Origin: Bradyrhizobium sp. WSM3983
Lineage (GTDB): Bacteria; Pseudomonadota; Alphaproteobacteria; Rhizobiales; Xanthobacteraceae
Reading direction: 5' to 3'
Assembly: GCF_000473045.1 (NCBI RefSeq)
Contig: NZ_AXAY01000001.1
Location: 268,931-332,930 of the forward strand
Length of the DNA stretch: 64,000 bases
This document shows positions 8,851-16,837 of this stretch, piece by piece. Each line of letters opens with the position of its first letter. The first letter of the stretch is position 1. The position numbers and the translations under genes were made by a program. Under the pieces are notes generated by a model. It searched no databases, had not been told where the DNA came from, and worked only from the letters and a program-made list of their open reading frames with translations.

Positions 8851-8945
8851 CCGTGCTTCGCCCTCGACGCGGCGCGGAATCCCGGTCTGGTCAGATTTGC
8901 ACGGGCGGCGGAGACACCGCCCGCCCCTGGGTGATGGACGGTCAT

Positions 8946-8980
8946 GTTCGACTTCTGTTCTTTTCGTCCGGCAGTGTCAA
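8946..8980 (-). promoter_or_regulatory. LexA-type SOS box overlapping the promoter of the FAN1-like gene
   Basis: Positions 8946-8960 read GTTC, seven bases, GTTC, the alphaproteobacterial LexA operator (a direct repeat, read GAAC-N7-GAAC on the gene's strand). A TTGACA -35 hexamer lies on the minus strand at 8975-8980. Seventeen bases further on, the expected -10 position (8952-8957, CAGAAG) falls inside the operator, so bound LexA would occlude polymerase. The distance to the start codon at 8850 is about 95 bases. Confidence 0.7.
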
Positions 8981-9093
8981 GCGTCGAACGAAGAGAGCTC
9001 GTCGGTCATGCGAACGAGCAAGGAGGCTCCTCCCTCTTCCAGATTGGAAGATTCGCGCATCACAGCAACAGCAATTTCAGGGAGGCAGGCAAT

Positions 9094-9141
9094 CTGGCTG
9101 GGGCGGGAGGGATCGAACCTCCGAATGGCGGAATCAAAATC
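9094..9141 (-). repeat. att-like direct repeat 1: 48-bp copy of tRNA-Gln 3' end
   Basis: These 48 bases are identical to 14549-14596, the segment of tRNA-Gln(TTG) from its anticodon loop through the encoded CCA. The copy lacks the 5' half of the tRNA, so it is not a functional tRNA. It marks the distal junction of the first integrated element. The following 38 bases match those after repeat 2 at about 30 positions. Confidence 0.85.
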
Positions 9142-9278
9142 TGTTTGATTGTTCAACTATTTCAATCCGCATTTGGAACAAGCGGCGTGGGGCGCCCCGC
9201 CCTTTTCTCGCCGCCATCATCATTCAGGAACGCGCAGGGGGCGGGCTCCTCCCAGGGGGCAGTTCCTGAAGGTTCTGC

Positions 9279-10301
9279 GTGATCGTTCGACGTTTAGTGC
9301 AACACGAAGTCATTGCGTCCCGCCGTGCACTCCTTGGCGGGCTTGCGTCCTCAGCCTGCGTTGTCGCGCTGGGCGGATGCGCCAGCATGGGTGCGACCGG
9401 CGCACGCTACGACGCTTCGTCGCTCTCGGTGGACCCTACGTTGCTCGTCGCAACCACGCGCAAGCCAGTGAACGGCGGCCGGGCGAAGCCGTGGTTCGGG
9501 CCAGAGCGGGCTTCTACGATGACCGTCGCGCGAGCGAAGCTTGTGCCGCCTGGTGACAGCCGTTTCTCTCTGGCTGCAGCCGGACTTGGCGATTGGCGTC
9601 TTGATGGGATCGAGCCGGTATCGGGCGAGGTCAGCAGTCTTGTCGCGCAGGCCGGCGGCGGACCAGACCTCCTGATCTACGTGCACGGCTTCAAACAGAC
9701 ATTCGAGACAGCGGCGCTCGATGCCGCGCATCTCTCCGATGGCATCAGGTTCCGCGGCCAGACGATGGTATTCTCCTGGCCCTCGAAGGCTGGACTGTTC
9801 GACTACGCCTATGACCGCGACAGCGCAATGTGGTCCCGCGATGGCTTCGAACGCGTGCTAGGGTCTGTCGTTACGACCTCGAGCGCCGGTCGCGTCCACA
9901 TCGTCGCACACAGCATGGGAACCATGCTGACGCTCGAAAGCCTGCGCCAGCTCTATGCGCGATATGGTGACACCGTTGCGGGTAAGATCGGGGCCGTGGT
10001 GTTCGCCGCGCCGGACATCGACATGGACGTGTTCTCGTCGTCGATCAACCGCATCGGTCCGCTTTCGCGCAAGATCACCGTCATCGCCGCAACGAACGAC
10101 CGCGCGCTGGCGTTGTCGGGGCAAATCGCTGGTGGGATGACACGGGTCGGCGCTGCCGAGAAGACCGCCATCGAAGGGCTCGGGGTGCGCGTGGTCGATG
10201 CTTCCGAGGCAGGCTGGGGCGTTATCAATCACGACTTGTTCCTGTCGAATGCGGAGGTGCGCCAGGTGATACGCCGCTCGATTGATACCGTGGCCGCGTG
10301 A
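9279..10301 (+). CDS. Exported alpha/beta hydrolase (DUF900 type), probable Tat lipoprotein
   Basis: The 340-residue protein begins with a twin-arginine-like signal (SRRALLGG at 14-21) and a lipobox ending at Cys34 (VVALGGC), so it is probably an envelope lipoprotein. The hydrolase fold follows: DLLIYVHGF (oxyanion region, 130-138), the FSWPSKAG strand, the nucleophile Ser212 in HIVAHSMGTM, a candidate acid Asp in FAAPDIDMD, and a C-terminal His in INHDLF. This pattern matches the DUF900 esterase/lipase-like family. The start is a GTG with GAAGG upstream. It lies in remnant A, just inside att repeat 1. The substrate is unknown. Confidence 0.8.
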   Translation: MIVRRLVQHEVIASRRALLGGLASSACVVALGGCASMGATGARYDASSLSVDPTLLVATTRKPVNGGRAKPWFGPERASTMTVARAKLVPPGDSRFSLAAAGLGDWRLDGIEPVSGEVSSLVAQAGGGPDLLIYVHGFKQTFETAALDAAHLSDGIRFRGQTMVFSWPSKAGLFDYAYDRDSAMWSRDGFERVLGSVVTTSSAGRVHIVAHSMGTMLTLESLRQLYARYGDTVAGKIGAVVFAAPDIDMDVFSSSINRIGPLSRKITVIAATNDRALALSGQIAGGMTRVGAAEKTAIEGLGVRVVDASEAGWGVINHDLFLSNAEVRQVIRRSIDTVAA

Positions 10302-10349
10302 ATCCGGCGTGGCGGAAAACGATATCGCCGATGCAGAGGAATCTTCGGG

Positions 10350-10811
10350 CTAGCTCTGACATCCCGTTGACAGGTTCAATGCTTTGAACAGGCCATCGAA
10401 TACACCGGACCGGCAGGGCTTGACCTCAGCGACTGGTTTGGCGCGCTTGGCATTCGCAATTGCCTTGGACGTTCCCTGCCCGGGCCGAGGTCTGGGCAGC
10501 ATGACCGCGGATTTTCTCCTGCTTGCGGAGCGCTGGTGTGGCTCGATGATCTTCAAAGGCTCTTGCGCAACAGTCGCTGTTTGATCCGGCGGAGGCATCG
10601 GTTCGCTCGAGGAGACCGGCTGCGGAGGCGCTTCAAATTGCATGTGCGGGGTTTCGAGCCGGTCTGCCGTCGTCAGCGTATCGCGTGAGGCGCGCAACCC
10701 GACGGTCGCCTGAACGGGCGGCTCGTTCACAGGCTTCGTCATGCGCGGCGATGTCTCAAACTCCATCACCGCGAGCGTACCGAAGCCAACGAGGATGAGA
10801 GCCGCTTTCAT
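10350..10811 (-). CDS. Hypothetical proline-rich protein with N-terminal signal/anchor
   Basis: I do not recognise the family. The 153-residue product starts with a short hydrophobic segment (AALILVGFGTLAVM). It continues with a Pro/Thr/Gln-rich stretch of low complexity and ends with a basic region followed by CRSGVFDGLFKALNLSTGC, where two cysteines bracket a short helix and could form a disulfide. That layout suggests a periplasmic or anchored protein. It converges with the hydrolase gene within remnant A. No ribosome binding site decides the start. Confidence 0.5.
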   Translation of the reverse strand: MKAALILVGFGTLAVMEFETSPRMTKPVNEPPVQATVGLRASRDTLTTADRLETPHMQFEAPPQPVSSSEPMPPPDQTATVAQEPLKIIEPHQRSASRRKSAVMLPRPRPGQGTSKAIANAKRAKPVAEVKPCRSGVFDGLFKALNLSTGCQS

Positions 10812-11061
10812 CTGATTTCACGCTTTCCGAACGAGAACCTCGTTCAAAGCCTGCCGAAAATAAGCTCCCGAAATCGAAGACCAATTGCAGACATCCAATG
10901 AGGCGGCTTGGCGGCAGAAGTGAACCAGCCGGCGCGGCTACGGGACAAGATCAGAGACAGGGTTAACGCGGGTCATGCGAACTGGCCTGTGCTTGAGCAA
11001 AGCCCCCTCTTGAGCTTGCAATATGCTAGTTTGAGCAGGCACTCAGCCCGGACGTTGCATT
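10812..11061. other. Divergent intergenic region inside remnant A
   Basis: The 250 bases between the divergent hypothetical genes hold no recognisable gene or RNA. They presumably contain both promoters. I saw no SOS, EcfG or palindromic operator pattern. Confidence 0.35.
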
Positions 11062-12018
11062 GTGACCCATGGTCGTCACCCGGCATGGACCGAGGAAAGC
11101 CGCTTCCGCGGTGCCCTCGACGATGTGATTATCGTCCCACTTGTTGTTGTCACGCTCGCTGCAAACAAGATCCTGCGTTTCGTTCTTTCGATCTTGATGC
11201 GGATGCTTGACTACGCCTTCCCTTTGGCAATGCAGATTGTCTGGCTTCCGCTCTTCGTGGCCAAGGTTCTCGGCGATGTCATCGTCACCGTCATAGACGG
11301 CGCGGTGCGCTTGCTTCCCCTGTCCGAGGCGAAGCGTCGACAATGGAGCAGATCGATTCGCCGGCACTGGTTGTGGCTCCGGCGGAAGATCAGCTATCGG
11401 GCGTTCGAACAAGCTGTCCATGATGCCTTTGAAGGCGGCATGGCATGGGTGTTCAGAAGATGCCGGCACCTCACGCCGAACACCGCATTGCTCGTGATCC
11501 TGTGCGCGGTACTTTGGCTACCGATCTCTTTCGGGGCTGCAACGGCGATGCACGCGGTATTGCTTGCCAAAGTCACGTCCTTGCCAGCCTGGATGCAACT
11601 GTTGCATCCGCTCGCAACGGTCATCGCGAAGAGCAAGCTTTTGGTGCTACCGGTCTATCCGGCAGCCTGGCCGCAGGCCAAAAAACATCCACTCGTTCAG
11701 ATCGTCTTCAAGGGCTGCGAAATCATCAAGCGCGTATATGTGATCCGAAAAGTCGGCCTTCGCTATCGGCAGGCAGAGATCGCCGGGACCGCGGCGATTG
11801 AGAGGCTCGAGCGCACCGCCGGCCTCACATCGGCGGTGAGGTGGTTGCGCGAGGCGCATGTCGCAGAACATCTCGGCGTCGAGAAGCCCACTCAGGAATT
11901 GCGTTCGTTCTTCGCGCGATGGTCCATCAAATTCTCAGCTGAATATTACGAAGCGAAGGAACGGCAAGCCTCAGGCGGCCCGTCATCAGACAGCGGCAAG
12001 CTGCGAACGCCGAGTTGA
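11062..12018 (+). CDS. Hypothetical membrane protein
   Basis: The 318-residue product is of unknown family. It has hydrophobic segments at about residues 22-45 (VIIVPLVVVTLAANKILRFV), 50-85 (two closely spaced helices around LAMQIVWLPLFVAKVLGDVIV) and 140-175 (TALLVILCAVLWLPISFGAA). A basic cytoplasmic-looking C-terminal third follows, with helical, Arg/Glu-rich sequence. The start is a GTG at 11062; the next in-frame candidates lie within the first membrane segment. It is the last gene of remnant A, about 120 bases before att repeat 2. Confidence 0.55.
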   Translation: MTHGRHPAWTEESRFRGALDDVIIVPLVVVTLAANKILRFVLSILMRMLDYAFPLAMQIVWLPLFVAKVLGDVIVTVIDGAVRLLPLSEAKRRQWSRSIRRHWLWLRRKISYRAFEQAVHDAFEGGMAWVFRRCRHLTPNTALLVILCAVLWLPISFGAATAMHAVLLAKVTSLPAWMQLLHPLATVIAKSKLLVLPVYPAAWPQAKKHPLVQIVFKGCEIIKRVYVIRKVGLRYRQAEIAGTAAIERLERTAGLTSAVRWLREAHVAEHLGVEKPTQELRSFFARWSIKFSAEYYEAKERQASGGPSSDSGKLRTPS

Positions 12019-12138
12019 TCATCAATCGCCAACGGCCTCACCGTGCCGCCATGGCTGCCCGATCGCTCTTCAACAGGCAGTGGACTGCGCCATTTCCAAA
12101 TAAAGCAACGGAGAAGGCGATTTGACGAGCAATATCAG

Positions 12139-12186
12139 CTGGCTGGGGCGGGAGGGATCGAACCTCCGAATGGCGGAATCAAAATC
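12139..12186 (-). repeat. att-like direct repeat 2: 48-bp copy of tRNA-Gln 3' end
   Basis: This is an exact 48-bp duplicate of 9094-9141 and of the 3' part of the intact tRNA at 14549-14596. It separates the two element remnants. The similarity with repeat 1 continues imperfectly for about 38 bases to its right (to 12224), including TTTGGAA at 12217-12223, so both elements shared the same type of end. Confidence 0.85.
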
Positions 12187-12348
12187 AGTTTGATTATTCA
12201 ATGATTTCAATGTGCGTTTGGAAGAAATGCGAAAAATGGGCTGTTAGTAGTTTCAATAGCTTGGCTGCCGTTTCCAAATGAAAACAGCACTTTCAGGCAT
12301 ATGCCCTGAGACGGTGCCGCATCTGCGCCGACGTTGCAAAGCGTCTTG

Positions 12349-13590
12349 CTATCCGAGTGCGACACTCGAAAAGCCAAGACTCTCGCGAATGCCCGTCTGC
12401 CAAGCCGCCAGAAGTCTATCTCCGATCTCGCGATGAGCAGAATTCTCGCCGAAATACTTCGTCATCTCCGGTGCCAACTTCGCCAGAACATCAGCAGCTT
12501 GCTCAATGACCTTGTTGATCGCCGGCAGGGAGAGATCGCAGCGGGTTTGACCAAGACGCACCAACGCTTTGCGGTCTGGCCATTTGGTCGAGCCATTCAA
12601 TGTAAGCGCCATGCCGTCCTTCGGCAAATAGGGCACCGTGCTGACGAGATCAAACACCGGCGCAAGACGTGCGGGACCAGTGACATCTTCATAGATGACG
12701 CCGAAGTTCTTCAGATGTGCGTCACCATTGCGAAGAGCGCAATTGAGGACGAACAGCTTGAACATATCCTCTAGCGCGTTGCGCTGTCCGGCCGGATCAA
12801 TGAAATCGCGGGCGCGCTTGAATAAGCGTGTTTCGTAGCCACCGTTATATTTCTCGGTAGTGGGTACACCGTTGAGGACGCAAAAGTCCTCGTAGCCCAG
12901 ATAAGTGCCATCAAGCCGCAGATCGAAACGCTTCAAAACGATGGCGGTACCGTTGTCTGAGAGCTGGAAATCCGGAACGGTCAATCCCACGGCCCTTGCG
13001 GCCGACAGGCAGAAATATTCGTTGGCAGCCAGTTCGGGATATTCGTTCGGGTCCCAGAACTTTACGATGTGCGTAGCGCCGCGGAAGCTCTGGGATTGGC
13101 GATCACCTGCACCTGTTCCCGCGTCCTCGACAGCGCGGATCATTACCTTCGGCTGGATGCCCGAAAGCCCTGAATGGACCGCGAACTTCTCAAGAAGATA
13201 GGCGAACAGCTCGCCACCGCGCTTTGCACTGAGGATCTCGTCGATGGATTGGAATGGAACGTCCTCATTTAGCTCGGCATCGAGATCAGAGTAACGGATG
13301 CGCCCGATCTGGCTTCGTCCAACAACCGCCAGCAAATCGAAATCATCAAACGTTCCGGTCGCCTTGGCAAAACTGCGCACAAGGTACGCCCGGAGCGCCC
13401 CCTCCGGGAGATTCATGTCGAATATCGGCGCAAGACTGTGTTGCATATTCCAAGATGCCGTCCGCACTGGCATCGTGATCGAGACTGCACGTTCGGCTGC
13501 CACTTTCGGCTCGTAGACGAAAGCTGTCCCTCGCGGTCCATGGCGGTCCAAATGTCCAGCGGACTGCTGATCTGTCCAGACCCGGAGCAT
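12349..13590 (-). CDS. hipA: HipA-family serine/threonine kinase toxin
   Basis: The 413-residue protein has the HipA landmarks. An N-terminal subdomain with FDMNLPEGALRAYL (57-70) is followed by the SGIQPK loop (143-148), which holds the regulatory autophosphorylation serine in the family. Lys177 in HIVKF is the ATP-binding lysine, the catalytic loop is RNGDAHLKNF (287-296) with Asp290, and the metal ligand is Asp314 in PVFDLVST. All key residues are present, so the kinase looks active. HipA kinases arrest growth by phosphorylating targets such as glutamyl-tRNA synthetase; the target here is not known. Its ATG shares one base with the hipB stop (TAATG), giving the usual antitoxin-first operon. 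Confidence 0.92.
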   Translation of the reverse strand: MLRVWTDQQSAGHLDRHGPRGTAFVYEPKVAAERAVSITMPVRTASWNMQHSLAPIFDMNLPEGALRAYLVRSFAKATGTFDDFDLLAVVGRSQIGRIRYSDLDAELNEDVPFQSIDEILSAKRGGELFAYLLEKFAVHSGLSGIQPKVMIRAVEDAGTGAGDRQSQSFRGATHIVKFWDPNEYPELAANEYFCLSAARAVGLTVPDFQLSDNGTAIVLKRFDLRLDGTYLGYEDFCVLNGVPTTEKYNGGYETRLFKRARDFIDPAGQRNALEDMFKLFVLNCALRNGDAHLKNFGVIYEDVTGPARLAPVFDLVSTVPYLPKDGMALTLNGSTKWPDRKALVRLGQTRCDLSLPAINKVIEQAADVLAKLAPEMTKYFGENSAHREIGDRLLAAWQTGIRESLGFSSVALG

Positions 13591-13841
13591 TAGCGAGCCT
13601 CCTCTGCTGCCAGATCCTCAAGTGTCGGGCGACCGCGATTAAGCTGCGTCAACCTCAGGTCGAGATCCAACGCATTCAAGATACGAAGCAGATTTTTGAT
13701 GCCCATTTCCGCAAGGCGTGCATTCTCAAGCGCCTCCAGGCGTGCGCGACTGATGCCCGCAGTTTGCGCCAGCTTGGTCTGCGACCATCCCTTGGATTTA
13801 CGGGCCGCCTTAACACGCTCACCGAGTTCGATAAGGTCCAT
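13590..13841 (-). CDS. hipB: HipB-like HTH antitoxin
   Basis: The 83-residue protein is an XRE-type helix-turn-helix regulator (ELGERVKAARKSKGWSQTKLAQTAGISRARLEALENARLAEMGI) with a short C-terminal tail. It should bind the HipA kinase and repress the operon. I start at ATG 13841 (MDLIEL); the frame is open upstream to 13880, but that would run over two repeated AT-rich boxes that look like its operators. The stop overlaps the hipA start by one base. HipB antitoxins are normally 70-90 residues, which fits this start. Confidence 0.82.
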   Translation of the reverse strand: MDLIELGERVKAARKSKGWSQTKLAQTAGISRARLEALENARLAEMGIKNLLRILNALDLDLRLTQLNRGRPTLEDLAAEEAR

Positions 13842-13847
13842 ATTGCA

Positions 13848-13896
13848 GCCTATAATACTCATCTCTCCGATTTCGAGCACATTTGCCTATTATAAT
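13848..13896 (-). promoter_or_regulatory. Candidate hipBA operator/promoter with two repeated boxes
   Basis: Two near-identical boxes on the minus strand, TATTATAGGC (13848-13858) and TATAATAGGC (within 13885-13896), lie 37 bases apart directly upstream of hipB. The second overlaps the palindrome ATTATAAT and a TATAAT-like -10 sequence. Spacing and position suit autoregulation by HipB, but this is inferred from position and repetition only. Confidence 0.4.
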
Positions 13897-14548
13897 TGTC
13901 ATAACGAGCCCGACGCAATGCCTTGTATAGAAGTTAGTTTATCAAATATTGGCAGGAACGTCTCTTTAAGTAGGCAGATCTGGAGCCCCTCGTTATTGGC
14001 GCTCCTGTTCGGCAGATTCGAAAGTGGCCTTCTACGATGATCACCGAAATGATCCGGGCGTTTTCGTCGGGTAGTCACAAATTTGTAGAACTCACCCCGA
14101 TCACCGGCGCGATTCGGCAGTGCCAGTGTCGTGGCAATCCCGCACGCCTGCTGATGAGGAAACCTTTCATTGAACTACTCTGCGTAACGCCGCGGCCACC
14201 AAACGATTGCTCGGACACGCGATCACTCGCTTGTCCGAGCTGCTTTTTGAACTCGGTACGGCACTTGGTACTGAATGTGCGCTGGCGATCTTGCTTCACC
14301 GAGCCACACCATCACTGTGGACACGACAGGTTGTCCGATTTGTGCGCCATAATGCGCTATTCTACGATGAGCGCATCACGGACCTGTCGGCGTGGCCTCC
14401 CCGCGGTATATGTTGCGGATGAAAGCCACGGAGATAAGCCAATATGGTCGATGTGATGCACGACGCCGCCTAGTTCGATTCTGGACCGAGCATTGGACGT
14501 TTCATTTCCAACGGAGCCGGTTAGATAGCGAACTCAACAGCCTAAGTG
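13897..14548. other. Gene-free end of remnant B
   Basis: About 650 bases between the hipBA promoter and tRNA-Gln contain several short ORFs, none with a ribosome binding site or recognisable domain. I see no RNA gene. TTTCCAA at 14504-14510 mirrors the TTTGGAA motif next to the other att repeats. Confidence 0.4.
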
Positions 14549-14549
14549 C

Positions 14550-14624
14550 TGGCTGGGGCGGGAGGGATCGAACCTCCGAATGGCGGAATCAAAATCCGCT
14601 GCCTTACCGCTTGGCTACGCCCCA
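14550..14624 (-). tRNA. tRNA-Gln (TTG anticodon)
   Basis: On the minus strand, the acceptor stem TGGGGCG (5' end at 14624) pairs with CGCCCCA. The sequence gives D-arm AGCCAAGCGGTAAGGC, an anticodon stem-loop with loop TTTTGAT (anticodon TTG, glutamine), and T-arm GGAGGTTCGATCCCTCC. The discriminator G is followed by an encoded CCA (14550-14552). The cloverleaf is complete, so this is the functional copy. The segment from its anticodon loop to its 3' end serves as the attachment core duplicated at 12139 and 9094. Confidence 0.95.
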
Positions 14625-14686
14625 ACAGGCGACGAGGGGTACGGCGGAAGAACTGGTACCCGCAGATTCCCTCTGGTCGCAGCCGG

Positions 14687-14713
14687 TCTATAGGGAGCGG
14701 CGCGGCATTTCAA
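14687..14713 (-). promoter_or_regulatory. Possible tRNA-Gln promoter
   Basis: On the minus strand TTGAAA (14708-14713) and TATAGA (14687-14692) are separated by 15 bases, about 60 bases before the tRNA 5' end. The spacer is shorter than ideal, so this is a tentative assignment. Confidence 0.3.
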
Positions 14714-14865
14714 CCGCCCGAAGAGGCAAAATACCACAGGTCCGGGGCCGGCTGGGCCACACTCTATTATAGGCGCGATCCCCGCCCCTTCCCGTCCCTC
14801 CCGCCCATTGAGACCTCCCGCGTTTCATGGGAATACGGCGCCAAACCTGTCCTCGGGAGTGAGCC

Positions 14866-16644
14866 ATGACCTACCGCGCGCCGATCTCTGACATGCTGCT
14901 GTCGCTCAACCATGGCGCCGGCCTCAGGGCCGCCGTGGAAGCCGGCCATTACGGCGATTTCGACGCCGACATCGTGTCCGCCGTGCTGGAGCAAGCCGGC
15001 AAGTTCGCAACCGACGTGCTGGCGCCGCTCAACAAGGTCGGCGACGAGCACGGCATCAAGCTCGATGACGGCAAGGTCACGACCGCGCCGGGCTGGCCGG
15101 ATGCCTACAAGCGCTGGACCGAAGGCGGCTGGAACGCGGTCTCGGGGCCTGAGGATTTCGGCGGCCAGGGCCTGCCGCTGGCGATCAACGCAGCCTGCAC
15201 CGAGATCTGGAGCGCCTCCAACGTCGCCTTCGGCCTCTGCCCGCTGCTGACGGCGTCAGCGATGGAGGCGCTCGATGCGCATGGCAGCGACGAGCTCAAG
15301 ACGATCTATCTCGAAAAGCTCGTCTCCGGCGAATGGACCGGCACGATGCAGCTCACCGAGCCGCAGGCCGGCTCCGATGTCGGCGCGCTGCGCACCCGCG
15401 CCGAAAAGCAGGCGAACGGCACCTATCGCATCAAGGGGACGAAGATCTTCATCACCTATGGCGAGCACGACATGACCGACAACATCGTGCATTTCGTGCT
15501 GGCCCGTCTGCCTGACGCGCCTGTTGGCACCAAGGGAATCTCGCTCTTCCTCGTGCCGAAGTTCATGGTCAACGCCGACGGCTCACTGGGGGCGCGCAAC
15601 GACATTTTTGCCTCGGGCGTCGAACACAAGCTCGGCATGCACGCCTCGCCGACCTGCACCATGACCATGGGCGATCATGGCGGCGCGATCGGTTTCCTGA
15701 TCGGCGAAGAGAACCAGGGCATGCGCTGCATGTTCACGATGATGAACCAGGCCCGTCTCGGCGTCGGCCTCGAGGGCGTCGGCGTCGCCGATCGCGCCTA
15801 TCAGCAGGCGCTGGCCTATGCGCAGGAGCGCAAGCAGGGCCGCGCAATCGGCAAGAAGGGCGACGGGTCGGATGCAATCTTCGTGCATCCCGACGTCAAG
15901 CGTATGCTGATGCGGATGCGGGCACAGACCGCGGCCGCGCGCACAATCTGCTATGCGACCGCTGTCGCGCTCGACGTCTCCTTGCGCGCCAAGGACCCGA
16001 AGGTGCGCGCCGATGCCGCCGCGCGCGCGGCGCTGCTGACGCCGATGGCAAAAGGCTATTCCACCGATATCGGCAACGAGGTCGCCTATCTCGGCGTGCA
16101 GGTGCATGGCGGCATGGGCTTCATCGAGGAGACCGGCGCCGCGCAGCATTATCGCGACGCCCGCATCACCGCGATCTACGAGGGAACCAACGGCATCCAG
16201 GCGATCGACCTCGTCACGCGCAAGCTCGCAGCCGATGGAGGCGCTGCGGTCTGGACGCTGCTCGACGAACTCGGCGCCACCGTGAAGCGGGTCGAGGCCT
16301 CCAACGATCCCGCCTTCGGCACCACGGGCGTGAAGTTGCGCGAGGCGCTCGATGCGCTGACACGCACCAGCAAGTGGCTCCTGGAGCGCGTCACCTCTGC
16401 ACCGAACGAGGCACTCGCGGGCGCGACGCCTTATCTGCAGCAGTTCGGCGCCACGCTCGGCGGCTGCATGCTGGCCTCCGAGGCGCTCGCCGCCAAGGCC
16501 GACGGCAACACCGACGCCGCGCGCTACGTCTCGCTCGCGCGTTTCTTCGCCGAGAACATCACCGTGCAGGCCGGCGCGCTCGAGCGCACCGTGACGGAAA
16601 GCGCGGAATCGGTCGCGGCGGCGGATGCGGTGCTGTTGGGGTAA
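14866..16644 (+). CDS. Acyl-CoA dehydrogenase (long DmdC-like type)
   Basis: At 592 residues this is the long acyl-CoA dehydrogenase form with an extra C-terminal domain, as in DmdC-like enzymes. Visible features are the FAD/substrate motif GTMQLTEPQAGSDVG (159-173), LGMHASPTC, and NQARLGVGLEGVGVADRAYQQALAYAQERKQGR. The catalytic base Glu439 lies in ITAIYEGTNGIQAIDL. Residues 460-590 correspond to the helical C-terminal extension. The enzyme oxidises an acyl-CoA to its 2,3-enoyl form, passing electrons to ETF; chain-length preference is unknown. A good start is supported by AGTGAGCC before the ATG. The gene begins about 240 bases beyond tRNA-Gln and is outside the island. Confidence 0.92.
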   Translation: MTYRAPISDMLLSLNHGAGLRAAVEAGHYGDFDADIVSAVLEQAGKFATDVLAPLNKVGDEHGIKLDDGKVTTAPGWPDAYKRWTEGGWNAVSGPEDFGGQGLPLAINAACTEIWSASNVAFGLCPLLTASAMEALDAHGSDELKTIYLEKLVSGEWTGTMQLTEPQAGSDVGALRTRAEKQANGTYRIKGTKIFITYGEHDMTDNIVHFVLARLPDAPVGTKGISLFLVPKFMVNADGSLGARNDIFASGVEHKLGMHASPTCTMTMGDHGGAIGFLIGEENQGMRCMFTMMNQARLGVGLEGVGVADRAYQQALAYAQERKQGRAIGKKGDGSDAIFVHPDVKRMLMRMRAQTAAARTICYATAVALDVSLRAKDPKVRADAAARAALLTPMAKGYSTDIGNEVAYLGVQVHGGMGFIEETGAAQHYRDARITAIYEGTNGIQAIDLVTRKLAADGGAAVWTLLDELGATVKRVEASNDPAFGTTGVKLREALDALTRTSKWLLERVTSAPNEALAGATPYLQQFGATLGGCMLASEALAAKADGNTDAARYVSLARFFAENITVQAGALERTVTESAESVAAADAVLLG

Positions 16645-16674
16645 TTTGGGAGCACTGCCGGCTACAAATTTGGT

Positions 16675-16813
16675 GTCGTCCCGGCGAAGGCCGGGACCCA
16701 TAACCCCAGGAAGTAGTTTGGCGAAGACTGGTAGTTGAGCAGTCCTCCCGCGGTACTGTGATCCGCGCTTCATCGACGGATCACGCGGGGGTCCCGGCCT
16801 TCGCCGGGACGAC
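16675..16813. repeat. Interspersed palindromic element with perfect 25-bp inverted arms
   Basis: Arms at 16675-16699 and 16789-16813 are perfect reverse complements built on GTCCCGGCCTTCGCCGGGAC, and each arm is itself partly self-complementary. The element fills the gap between convergent genes and could also act as a bidirectional terminator. It is of the type scattered through Bradyrhizobium genomes. Confidence 0.8.
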
Positions 16814-16837
16814 ATTGAATATTTGGATCCATCCGGG

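Larger units (their letters stand above)
9094..12186. mobile_element. Integrative-element remnant A at tRNA-Gln (distal)
   Basis: This 3.1-kb interval lies between att-like repeats 1 and 2. It carries a lipoprotein-like alpha/beta hydrolase gene, a proline-rich short protein and an unknown membrane protein. No integrase, relaxase or phage gene is visible, so it is a degenerate or non-autonomous element, or the leftover of a larger one after deletion. The identical tRNA-derived ends make site-specific integration the likeliest origin. Confidence 0.6.
12139..14596. mobile_element. Integrative-element remnant B at tRNA-Gln (proximal), carrying hipBA
   Basis: This 2.45-kb interval runs from att repeat 2 to the intact tRNA-Gln. 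It carries a hipBA toxin-antitoxin pair and about 700 bases, 13842-14548, with no convincing gene. Base composition in that gene-free part is visibly lower in G+C than in the flanking chromosome. There is no integrase. The toxin-antitoxin pair may explain why the remnant persists (inference). Confidence 0.6.

Noticed and set aside
7111..8934. A 607-codon open frame on the plus strand
   Set aside because: It is antisense to the FAN1-like gene, whose catalytic motifs are intact.
9094..9165. Possible second tRNA gene
   Set aside because: Only the anticodon-loop-to-3'-end part is present; the 5' half is replaced by unrelated sequence, so it cannot fold as a tRNA. The same holds for 12139-12186.
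14037..14456. A 139-codon ORF in remnant B
   Set aside because: Cys-rich random-looking sequence without domain or ribosome binding site; the region appears gene-free.
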